Positions 1 to 5,095 of a DNA stretch of 5,095 bases are shown here, in pieces (position 1 is the stretch's first letter; each line of letters begins with the position of its first letter). This DNA is from Verrucomicrobia bacterium UBA740 (lineage in GTDB: Bacteria; Verrucomicrobiota; Kiritimatiellia; RFP12; UBA1067), in NCBI GenBank assembly GCA_002298665.1, contig DBKW01000095.1, positions 1 to 5,095 of the forward strand, read 5' to 3'. Position numbers and translations under genes: made by a program. The notes beneath the pieces were generated by a model. It did no database searches. It had not been told where the DNA came from and worked only from the letters and a program-made list of their open reading frames with translations.

Positions 1-35
1 CCTTAGGGACTGTTTTTCCCCCTCGAACACACCCC

Positions 36-164
36 CCTCATGCGGCTGAAAATTCGCCGCGGCTAACATTTGCGCTAATTGACCATTTTGATGCCTAAAC
101 GCGCCAAAACTGCACGTTATCGCCCTAAAACGGAGGACCGCCAAAAAAGGGCTCCCGCATGAGG
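36..164. repeat. 10-bp inverted repeat pair
   Basis: CCTCATGCGG at 36-45 is the exact reverse complement of CCGCATGAGG at 155-164, with 109 bp between the arms. The left arm also resembles the junction of the nearby 23-bp units, where a C-rich tail leads into TCACATGCG. It may therefore be a decayed relative of that array. The region between the arms contains several CCAAAA or CCTAAA-type words (94-100, 104-110, 124-131). No function is evident. Confidence 0.5.
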
Positions 165-171
165 TCCAAAA

Positions 172-248
172 ACATGCGCATGTTAGACCCCCTCACATGC
201 GCATGTTAGACCCCTTAACATGCGCATGTTAGATACCGTCACATGCGG
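172..248. repeat. Tandem 23-bp repeats with a palindromic core (3 copies plus a fragment)
   Basis: The perfect 12-bp palindrome ACATGCGCATGT starts at 172, 195 and 218, exactly 23 bp apart. Each core is followed by TTAGAC or TTAGAT and, in the first two units, a C-rich tail. A fourth partial unit (ACATGCG) starts at 241, again in register. The conserved spacer makes this a true tandem repeat of a palindromic site, not scattered palindromes. A 23-bp period is slightly over two helical turns, so dimeric proteins on neighbouring sites would lie on roughly the same face of the DNA. Iterons, operator arrays and simple extragenic repeats are all possible. The array ends about 285 bp upstream of the promoter at 533-541. 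Confidence 0.9.
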
Positions 249-291
249 GGGGTATGGACAGGGGGTTCCGCGGGGGGTAAAATCCAGCCTG

Positions 292-318
292 CCCCGCCCG
301 CGCCCCGCCCCCTGCCCC
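292..318 (-). other. Predicted G-quadruplex motif
   Basis: On the minus strand, five G runs of 4, 5, 4, 3 and 4 bases (318-315, 312-308, 306-303, 299-297, 295-292) are separated by loops of 2, 1, 3 and 1 bases. This fits the usual G3+N1-7 pattern with a spare run. The plus strand just upstream (247-277) has G runs of 6, 5 and 6 bases. Formation in the cell is inferred, not shown. The block sits between the palindromic array and the promoter of the unknown gene. Confidence 0.6.
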
Positions 319-449
319 GGGTACGGTCCGTCCGGTCGTCAGGCGGACTCTTTCTCCCCTGGCAAGGCGCAATCGGCCTCCGCCGCCTCCCCGGATCGGC
401 CTTTCTCGCTTTCCCTTTGCGAAAAATCCAGAACCTGCACCTCCCAAAG

Positions 450-484
450 TATCGCAAGTAAGCCTTTTTTAGGTTCGCGCGATA
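450..484. other. Imperfect hairpin upstream of the promoter
   Basis: TATCGC (450-455) pairs with GCGATA (479-484). Inside it, AAGCCT-type bases (461-465) can pair with AGGTT (471-475) around a T-rich loop, with a small interior bulge. It lies about 50 bp upstream of the -10 of the next gene. It could be an operator-like dyad or a remnant terminator, but no clean T tract follows on either strand, so I assign no function. Confidence 0.3.
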
Positions 485-511
485 ATCTACGAAAAAAAGT
501 ACTATTACCCC

Positions 512-541
512 ATTTCATAAACACAAGATTTATGCTATAAT
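512..541 (+). promoter_or_regulatory. Extended -10 promoter for the unknown gene
   Basis: TGCTATAAT at 533-541 is a perfect sigma70 extended -10 (TGn plus TATAAT at 536-541). The -35 is weak: ATTTCA at 512-517 with an 18-bp spacer matches TTGACA at three positions, which is common when the TG extension is present. Transcription would start near 548, giving a leader of about 55-85 nt depending on the start codon used. The same TTTATGCTATA word recurs in the promoter at 2329-2339. Confidence 0.75.
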
Positions 542-603
542 AGCAACGAACTCAACATATGGGTTCATTACAGATTAATAACACTATATATTGATATTCA
601 CTC

Positions 604-2142
604 ATGCTCGACAGGACAGAAGACATAAAAATGATTAATGACATAGAGAAGACAATGCAAGCCATGAAAGCCGACGTGGCGCTGGCCGCACACGCCGCGC
701 ACGCGCTTAACGGCAAGACCGGCCTGAATACACCCGAAAATTACAGTCGCGCAACCCGTCTGTATCAGTTTCAGGCACGTCAATTCCAGAAAATCGCAGC
801 CGGCTGCACCACAATCGGCGAGGTCCAAAAGAAGCTTCTGACCCGCTATGCCGCGTTCATGGACGCCATTCGGGAGCTCTCCCGCGAAAAGCCGTCCATT
901 GCGCGCTTCGAGAAGCTCTGCCAAAACTGCACCAGGGGCGTTCAAAAATCGCTCCAACACCAAGATTATTCCATTTTCGCTCTGCCGGCGTTCCGCGATG
1001 CCCTCCAGCTTCTGTCCGACCGACCGCTGACCCCGGAAGACGAAGAGCTCGCCGCATGCGACTTCCTTTTTTCGCAAGCGGAAACCGACCGGATTCAAAC
1101 GGCCGCTCAATCCCTGTTTGCTCCTGTCGTCAACCTCTTGAAGGACGAGCTGGATAAGATAAAGGACTGTTTGACGCCCACGCTGGCCGCACTATACAAG
1201 ATCGTGCCTGAGAAAAACATCCGGCTGTTGATTTTCGAACATTTGCCCAACGGGCGTTTTCGCTATCTGCCGGGTGCGTGGAGGGGGCTGATTGATCTAG
1301 CGACAGCCTACACCAATCTCGTTTTCCTGGATATTCCCGGTGTTGACGCTTCCGCCATGCCGGTGTCAGCTGTTCAGCCAAGCGCGGATGTCGCCATCCC
1401 GTTGACACTTGCCCTGTCCGCAAGCGCGGACGGGCTCCTGCAAGCCGGGACGCCCGACTTGATTGAGACGCAAGCCCAGAAAGTTTTTGAATATTTCAGG
1501 AAGACGGGTAGAACGGCCCAGTTTCAACTTATGCGAAAAGATACGCATGAAATGGCAAAAGAAGGCGAGGAACTGAAGGAGACCATCTTGCAAGAGTGGC
1601 AGGCCGGACATTTGTCCAAGGATAAAATGACGAAACTCCTTCAAAGCATTGAGGAAAGCCTTTCTCGGGTGGCGAGCGCAGATGAGCAGTTGGCCAAAAC
1701 CGGCGAACGCTTGACCGAAGATTGTGCGCTGAACCTCGCTTTCTTCCCCGTGATGCCCGGTCCCGCCCCGACCGCCGCCGCGGAACCGTCTCCGCAGACG
1801 CTCGAACTCGGTCCCTGGGCGAAGAAATTCGTCACCTCCGTTGCCGTGAAAAAGCAGGAGATACGCCTGAAGGGACGCAAAACGCCCCTGATCTGCCCGC
1901 CCAGGGCCGGCACCCCCTGGAACCTTCTCGTGCGTTTGCTGACCTCGACCGACCCGGACGGGTGGATCGAACTCACGGACGATTACGAGGCGGATGCCTG
2001 GCGCAATTCTTTCTGCCGTTCGGGGAAGAACAGGAAAACGAAAAGCGCCAAGCGTCTGGCGGAGCTTTTGTCCTTCATCGAGAGCAAAAACAAGCGTGGC
2101 GTGAGGGGCGCCGTGTGCATCCGACTCAGGCCCAAATCCTAA
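604..2142 (+). CDS. Unrecognised protein with putative winged-helix-like C-terminus
   Basis: I do not recognise the family. Residues 10-200 and 280-370 look mostly helical with many charged residues. There is no signal peptide or membrane segment. A Pro/Ala-rich linker (about 383-397) leads to a compact C-terminal part (400-512). That part has a strand pair around EIRLKG, a helix PWNLLVRLL, a helix at DDYEADAWRNSF, a Lys/Arg-rich helix at 475-497 and a closing strand VCIRL. This order resembles the OmpR/PhoB winged-helix effector fold, so DNA binding is plausible but only inferred. A CxxC pair (C106, C109) is isolated and does not suggest a zinc finger. The ATG at 604 has no ribosome site. 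The ATG at 631 is preceded by AGAAGA at 618-623 and may be the true start (503 residues). The gene has its own promoter and is flanked by two different 23-bp-period repeat arrays. Codon use is visibly less GC-biased than in the GH36 gene, which could mean transfer. Confidence 0.75.
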   Translation: MLDRTEDIKMINDIEKTMQAMKADVALAAHAAHALNGKTGLNTPENYSRATRLYQFQARQFQKIAAGCTTIGEVQKKLLTRYAAFMDAIRELSREKPSIARFEKLCQNCTRGVQKSLQHQDYSIFALPAFRDALQLLSDRPLTPEDEELAACDFLFSQAETDRIQTAAQSLFAPVVNLLKDELDKIKDCLTPTLAALYKIVPEKNIRLLIFEHLPNGRFRYLPGAWRGLIDLATAYTNLVFLDIPGVDASAMPVSAVQPSADVAIPLTLALSASADGLLQAGTPDLIETQAQKVFEYFRKTGRTAQFQLMRKDTHEMAKEGEELKETILQEWQAGHLSKDKMTKLLQSIEESLSRVASADEQLAKTGERLTEDCALNLAFFPVMPGPAPTAAAEPSPQTLELGPWAKKFVTSVAVKKQEIRLKGRKTPLICPPRAGTPWNLLVRLLTSTDPDGWIELTDDYEADAWRNSFCRSGKNRKTKSAKRLAELLSFIESKNKRGVRGAVCIRLRPKS

Positions 2143-2202
2143 AACTTCTCTCCGCCAGATCCTAAAACAACTTGTTTTTAAATCCCAAAACTCGAATTCG
2201 CG
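2134..2202. repeat. Three 12-bp cores at 23-bp spacing over the stop codon
   Basis: The cores AAATCCTAAAAC (2134-2145), AGATCCTAAAAC (2157-2168) and AAATCCCAAAAC (2180-2191) are spaced exactly 23 bp apart, with unrelated 11-bp sequences between them. The TAA stop of the upstream gene (2140-2142) lies inside the first core. An inverted fourth arm, GTTTTGGGATTT (2202-2213), pairs perfectly with the third core. The period equals that of the array at 172-248, although the sequences are unrelated. Binding sites for a DNA-binding protein, or remnants of a recombination site, are possible. Confidence 0.75.
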
Positions 2203-2223
2203 TTTTGGGATTTGATTTTGTTT
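2180..2223 (+). terminator. Probable terminator of the unknown gene
   Basis: A 12-bp perfect stem (AAATCCCAAAAC at 2180-2191 with GTTTTGGGATTT at 2202-2213) has a 10-base loop that contains CGAATTCG. It is followed by the T-rich run GATTTTGTTT. It lies 37 bp after the stop codon. The stem is AT-rich, so it is less typical than the 3228-3257 terminator. A second, weaker hairpin (TTCCC 2222-2226 with GGGAA 2238-2242, then TTTT) follows directly and could assist. Confidence 0.55.
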
Positions 2224-2311
2224 CCCCAGTGAAAACAGGGAATTTTGGAGCTTCCCGGGCGGTTTTCGACCCGTTTCGCGTTGCAGGATTTGCTTTTGTG
2301 ATGTGCATATC

Positions 2312-2341
2312 TTGTTGGGACCATGACTTTTATGCTATACT
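2312..2341 (+). promoter_or_regulatory. Extended -10 promoter for the HU-like gene
   Basis: TGCTATACT at 2333-2341 is an extended -10 with one mismatch to TATAAT (TATACT at 2336-2341). TTGTTG at 2312-2317 is a fair -35 with an 18-bp spacer. The expected start near 2348 leaves about 100 nt of leader before the ATG at 2450. Positions 2329-2342 match the first promoter (529-542) at 13 of 14 bases. Confidence 0.75.
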
Positions 2342-2347
2342 ATAAAC

Positions 2348-2449
2348 GTAATCGCGAGAGGCGGTTCGTAAATGCCGCGTCCGGGCCGGAAGGTATTCGG
2401 CGGGATGCGCGTTGCCGCCTCGAGGATTGCAATAGGAGAAGGATCAGAC
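2348..2449 (+). promoter_or_regulatory. Possible structured mRNA leader
   Basis: Between the predicted transcription start and the start codon, GAGGCGG (2358-2364) is perfectly complementary to CCGCCTC (2415-2421). This would close a loop of about 50 nt that is itself GC-rich and could fold further. The Shine-Dalgarno lies just outside the closing stem. No known riboswitch class is recognisable. Autoregulation or mRNA stabilisation is a guess. Confidence 0.3.
2434..2443 (+). promoter_or_regulatory. Strong Shine-Dalgarno that decides the start at 2450
   Basis: AGGAG followed directly by AAGGA gives a purine-rich ribosome site that ends 6 bases before the ATG at 2450. An in-frame ATG at 2372 has no such site and would add 26 residues unlike the rest of the protein, so 2450 is preferred. 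Confidence 0.85.
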
Positions 2450-3205
2450 ATGTCTGATACGAACCAAACCGCTGAGAAGGCTACACTCAGCTATCGCGTT
2501 GTAGCCGGCAAGAACCCGCAGGATCCGAAGGATACCGTCCTCCGGCCCCTGATCGTCAACAAGGAGACCTACAATACGGCCCGGTGCCTCAAATACGCCA
2601 TGAAGAATGGCTATGTGATCGCCGGACAGTATTACTCCAACTACGGCATCATCCACGGCTTCCTCGAAGCCGTCCAGAGCCTGGGGTTGGAGGGACGCGA
2701 CATCCTGCTCAACAACTGGATTCGCATCCATCCCGAGTTGAAGGGGCGGATCAACCCCGAAACCCGCCAGTTGAGCGGGGATAACGACCTGCGCGTCTGC
2801 GTGCGGGCGCTCAAGGAACTTCGCCGCAAGGCCGACGAGTTCAGCTGGTCGAACGTGGACGAACCGGAGACGGTCGTCAAGATCGACCGCATCTACGTAT
2901 TCGGCGGCAACGCGACGGGCATCATGAAAACAAAGGGATTCGCCGCCAACGGACGGAACCTGCTGTTTGACGCGTCGTCGGGCGACACTGCGCAGCTCAC
3001 ATGGGAAACAGAAGAAGGGTCCGGGGCGGTCCCCCTCACTCCGTCCTCGTCGAGCGCCTACAACATCGTGTTCGACTGGCCCAAAGAACTTGACGGCGTG
3101 GAGGCCGGCACGGTGCTCACGTTCACGCTCACGCGCCACCTGGGCGGCAAGGATGCCGCGCCGCAAGTCGTGAAGCGCCGCGTCACGCTCCTGGAAAACG
3201 CCTAA
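2450..3205 (+). CDS. HU-like DNA-binding protein with C-terminal Ig-like (DUF4469-type) domain
   Basis: The 251-residue protein has two parts. Residues 11-125 resemble the HU/IHF-like DNA-binding domain found with DUF4469. They include an NP motif (KNPQDPKD, 21-28), a helix IIHGFLEAVQSLGLEGRDI corresponding to the HU helix before the beta arm, and the strand region NNWIRIHPELKGRI. Residues 145-248 form a beta-rich Ig-like domain starting at KIDRIYVFGG and including the NLLF, VFDWP and TFTLTR strands. There is no signal peptide, so it probably acts in the cytoplasm as a nucleoid-associated or specialised DNA-binding protein. Ig-like domains in such proteins are of unknown use. It is a single-gene unit with its own promoter, leader, strong Shine-Dalgarno and terminator. 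The family is recognised from memory of sequence pattern. The two-domain reading is fairly firm, the DNA-binding role inferred. Confidence 0.75.
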   Translation: MSDTNQTAEKATLSYRVVAGKNPQDPKDTVLRPLIVNKETYNTARCLKYAMKNGYVIAGQYYSNYGIIHGFLEAVQSLGLEGRDILLNNWIRIHPELKGRINPETRQLSGDNDLRVCVRALKELRRKADEFSWSNVDEPETVVKIDRIYVFGGNATGIMKTKGFAANGRNLLFDASSGDTAQLTWETEEGSGAVPLTPSSSSAYNIVFDWPKELDGVEAGTVLTFTLTRHLGGKDAAPQVVKRRVTLLENA

Positions 3206-3227
3206 AAACACTCGCCCGAAACCGGCT

Positions 3228-3257
3228 GGGGCGGCCTCTTGGAGGCCGCCCCTTTTT
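3228..3257 (+). terminator. Intrinsic terminator of the HU-like gene
   Basis: An 11-bp perfect GC-rich stem (GGGGCGGCCTC at 3228-3238, GAGGCCGCCCC at 3242-3252) with a TTG loop is followed at once by TTTTT (3253-3257). It lies 22 bases after the stop. On the minus strand no T tract follows, so it acts in the plus direction only. Confidence 0.95.
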
Positions 3258-3334
3258 ATCGGATAATCGCGGTTGGAAGGCCGACGGGAGTCTCTCGCCC
3301 GCGCCCCCTGACGGGGATGCCCTCCCTGCGGAGA

Positions 3335-3381
3335 CAAAAACAAAACTCCGCGGAGTTTTCTCCCTAACCCCGCGGAGTTTT
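3335..3381 (-). terminator. Probable minus-strand terminator of the GH36 gene, with repeated CCGCGGAGTTTT
   Basis: AAAACTCCGCGGAGTTTT at 3342-3359 is a perfect 18-bp palindrome. CCGCGGAGTTTT occurs at 3348-3359 and again at 3370-3381, 22 bp apart. Read on the minus strand, the upstream copy AAAACTCCGCGG can pair with CCGCGGAGTTTT of the palindrome across a loop of about 16 nt, giving a 12-bp stem, and GTTTTTG follows. The element starts about 20 bp after the enzyme's stop. The alternative folds (a self-hairpin or the longer-loop stem) cannot both form at once. Confidence 0.6.
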
Positions 3382-3402
3382 CCCTCGCTTCCCGCGGGGG
3401 CT

Positions 3403-5095
3403 CTATTTCGCCCGCGGCAGTTCCACGAAACCGTAGGGGGCGACCGCGATCCAGCGCAAACTCCCCCCTTCGCTCACCGCAAGACGCGTGGCGGGCGTCG
3501 CGTTGACGAGGATGACCTTGCGCGCATCCGCCGGGACGGATACGACGATCGCCGGATCGTACACCCCGAAAATGCGCTCCGTGTCGCTCCACCCTTCCAG
3601 CAGCGGATAGTTCGCCGCGGGATTGTGCGCCCGGAATCCGCCGCGCTGCAGCGCGTCCCGGTGCGCCTCGGAAAAGGCGATCCACTTGGCGATTTCCGCC
3701 TTCTGCACGGCGGGGATGGTGTCCAGAACCATGGAATACTGCACCGTCGTGAAGATGACGGACAGAATGGCTTGCGCCGCGGTCGCGGCATCCCCGGAAG
3801 GCGTCCAGCGGAGCATATCCGCATGCACCGGCGTCCCGCATGCCGTGAGGCGGATATTGGCCGTCCGCACCCGGTTGGCGAGCGGATCGCCGGGGCAGTC
3901 GTTCGCGCGCAGCATGTTGCCGTAATGCGCGGTGACAGGTCCGATATAGGGCTGGCGGAACTCCAGAAGGACATCCGGCTTGAGGGCCTTCAGACGCGTC
4001 GATATCTCCGCCAGGAGCGCCTTGGCGGCCTCCGAAACGCTCTTGTAGTCGCGTCCGGCGTAATTCTCCTTGACCGCCGGGTCGGTCCCGAAAATGCGGA
4101 AGAAGTCGATGAAATCGATCTTGTAGCCGTCCAGGTTCCAGTCCGTCATCATCCGCACGAGGTTGCCCACGATAAACGCGCGCACCTCGGGGAAGCGGGG
4201 GTCCAGAACGCCCAGATCCTGTCCCCAAAGCCGTCCGTCCATGAGATATTTGCCGCGGAAGACCGGATAAGTGCGGCTTTCTTTCGCCACAAACGCCATG
4301 GAGTACCACAGCATGTATTTCATGCCCAGCGCATGGACGCGCGCGACGTGGCCGCGCATGTCGGGGAACGTTTCCGGCACGGGCGCCCAATCGCCGTAGG
4401 CCTGCTGCCAGCCGTCGTCCGTGATGATGGTCTTCATGCCCAGTTTCGCCGCCGCGGCGCATTCCTTCTCGAGCGTCGGGGCGTCGAAGAACTTGTTGAA
4501 GGCGTACCAGGTCGAATACACCGGCTCGTAGGCCGCCTCCGGCGGAGGGAGGGGTACCGCCCGGGCGGCGGAAGCGACCCACCGGGACGCCTCCTGCACG
4601 GTCTGCGACCAGTCGCGCACGCGGCTATCCAGCCGAATCGCGCATTCCCACCGCGCAAGCGGCGCTTCCGGCTCGGCGAAAAACGTCATTTTGACGCGGT
4701 AGACGAACGAATCGCGCTCCTCCACGATGATTGCGGGCGCGAACCGGACTTCCCGCACGCACTCCGACCAGGCGAGCGTCAACCGGTTCTCGTCGCCGTT
4801 CGCGAACCAGCTGCGGACGGGCGTGCTGTAGCAGAATTTGGACGCCTCCCCGCCGCGGAAAGGCGTGCGCACATGCTCCACCGGCTCCCAAAGTCCGGCG
4901 CTGTCCCCGATCGGCACGTCGAAGGAAAGCGTAACCGGGGCGGGCAGGCGCGGTTCGCCCGCGCTCGTCCAGGAAAGGTTGAGCAGCCGAACCCCGTCTT
5001 CCGGAACGGACGCGGCGATCCGCCAGCCCGCGCCCGGGCTGCAGACCGTATTCGTCGCCGCCACCGGAATGGATACCGCGGCGGAAGACGCCGCG
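3403..5095 (-). CDS. GH36-type alpha-galactosidase-like glycoside hydrolase (5' end outside window)
   Basis: Likely hydrolyses terminal alpha-galactosides, or alpha-N-acetylgalactosaminides, by a retaining mechanism. Residues are numbered from the GTG at 5064. An N-terminal beta-sandwich (about 1-170) is followed by a TIM barrel (about 175-455) with STWYAFNK (184-191), TDDGWQ (215-220; Asp pair expected to bind sugar hydroxyls), MKYMLWYS and DGYKIDFID, then a C-terminal beta domain. D317 in KID matches the GH36 nucleophile and D389 in RANDCPGD the likely acid/base. The length is close to that of compact GH36 enzymes such as the Thermotoga one (about 550). The frame stays open to the right edge with an Ala/Ser-rich stretch and the GTG lacks a ribosome site, so the true start is probably outside. 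That stretch could be the end of a signal peptide, but this cannot be judged here. Exact substrate is not determined. The gene converges on the HU-like gene and shares no operon in this window. Confidence 0.85.
   Translation of the reverse strand, partial: AASSAAVSIPVAATNTVCSPGAGWRIAASVPEDGVRLLNLSWTSAGEPRLPAPVTLSFDVPIGDSAGLWEPVEHVRTPFRGGEASKFCYSTPVRSWFANGDENRLTLAWSECVREVRFAPAIIVEERDSFVYRVKMTFFAEPEAPLARWECAIRLDSRVRDWSQTVQEASRWVASAARAVPLPPPEAAYEPVYSTWYAFNKFFDAPTLEKECAAAAKLGMKTIITDDGWQQAYGDWAPVPETFPDMRGHVARVHALGMKYMLWYSMAFVAKESRTYPVFRGKYLMDGRLWGQDLGVLDPRFPEVRAFIVGNLVRMMTDWNLDGYKIDFIDFFRIFGTDPAVKENYAGRDYKSVSEAAKALLAEISTRLKALKPDVLLEFRQPYIGPVTAHYGNMLRANDCPGDPLANRVRTANIRLTACGTPVHADMLRWTPSGDAATAAQAILSVIFTTVQYSMVLDTIPAVQKAEIAKWIAFSEAHRDALQRGGFRAHNPAANYPLLEGWSDTERIFGVYDPAIVVSVPADARKVILVNATPATRLAVSEGGSLRWIAVAPYGFVELPRAK

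Larger units (their letters stand above)
1..600. other. Non-coding upstream region with repeats
   Basis: I see no convincing gene in the first 600 bases. Plus frame 3 is open from the left edge to a TAA at 96-98, and one minus frame is open from about 189 to the left edge, but neither has a ribosome site or a recognisable protein. From left to right the region holds a 10-bp inverted repeat pair (36-45 and 155-164), the palindromic 23-bp array (172-248), a block of G tracts then C tracts (247-320), a hairpin (450-484) and the promoter of the downstream gene. Composition shifts sharply, from very GC-rich at 245-330 to AT-rich at 480-600. Short open frames across 220-540 run through the repeats and C-tracts and look accidental. 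Confidence 0.7.

Noticed and set aside
1..192. Minus-strand frame open from about 189 to the left edge, with an ATG at 69
   Set aside because: It starts in the repeats, has no Shine-Dalgarno and no recognisable protein. It might be the start of a neighbouring gene, but too little is visible.
60..240. Integron attC sites, because GTTAGAC/GTTAGAT fits the GTTRRRY core
   Set aside because: No partner RYYYAAC core with inner boxes occurs at attC distance. The motif is better explained by the 23-bp repeat, and no integrase or cassette is seen.
172..248. CRISPR array
   Set aside because: The palindromic cores are separated by conserved 11-base tails, not unique spacers of 30 or so bases, and no cas gene is present.
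220..540. 106-codon plus-strand open frame (and overlapping small frames)
   Set aside because: It starts inside the repeat array, crosses the C-tract block, ends over the promoter, has low-complexity Pro/Ser/Arg composition and no ribosome site.
1722..2165. 147-codon plus-strand frame overlapping the unknown gene
   Set aside because: It is a shifted frame of the 604-2142 gene, Arg-rich, and has no start signal of its own.
2372..2449. Upstream ATG giving a 277-residue HU-like protein
   Set aside because: No ribosome site precedes it, and the strong Shine-Dalgarno at 2434-2443 points to 2450.
2444..4582. 712-codon open frame on the minus strand
   Set aside because: It runs through a clear intrinsic terminator, antisense to the HU-like gene and in another frame of the GH36 gene. 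It is Arg/Gly/Pro-rich shadow sequence typical of GC-rich DNA.

Overview
The window looks like chromosomal DNA from a moderately GC-rich bacterium. The best guess is the Kiritimatiellota/Lentisphaerota/Verrucomicrobiota area. That guess rests on a HU-like plus Ig-like (DUF4469-type) protein next to a glycoside hydrolase, and on promoters with a clear sigma70 extended -10. No rRNA or other phylogenetic marker is present, so the assignment is an inference.

Layout: positions 1-600 hold no convincing gene. This stretch contains a tandem array of 23-bp units, each centred on a perfect 12-bp palindrome (172-248), a G/C-tract block with a canonical G-quadruplex pattern on the minus strand (292-318), a hairpin (450-484) and an extended -10 promoter (533-541). 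The promoter drives an unrecognised protein of about 503-512 residues (604 or 631 to 2142, plus). It has a helical N-terminal part, a Pro/Ala linker and a C-terminal domain that looks like a winged helix. Its stop codon lies inside the first of three 12-bp cores, also spaced 23 bp apart. The third core forms the left arm of a 12-bp-stem hairpin that probably terminates transcription (2180-2223).

A second promoter of nearly identical sequence (TTTATGCTATA shared) and a leader of about 100 nt lead to a 251-residue HU-like DNA-binding/Ig-like protein (2450-3205, plus). It has a strong Shine-Dalgarno and ends at a textbook terminator (3228-3257). On the opposite strand, converging on it, is a GH36-type alpha-galactosidase-like enzyme (3403 to beyond 5095) whose 5' end leaves the window. 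A palindromic terminator-like element (3335-3381) lies between the two genes on the enzyme's side.

The three genes form three separate transcription units, not one operon. The GH36 enzyme fits removal of alpha-galactosyl groups from plant or host glycans. The HU-like protein is probably a nucleoid-associated or specialised DNA-binding protein. The main puzzle is the unknown gene bracketed by two unrelated repeat arrays with the same 23-bp period.
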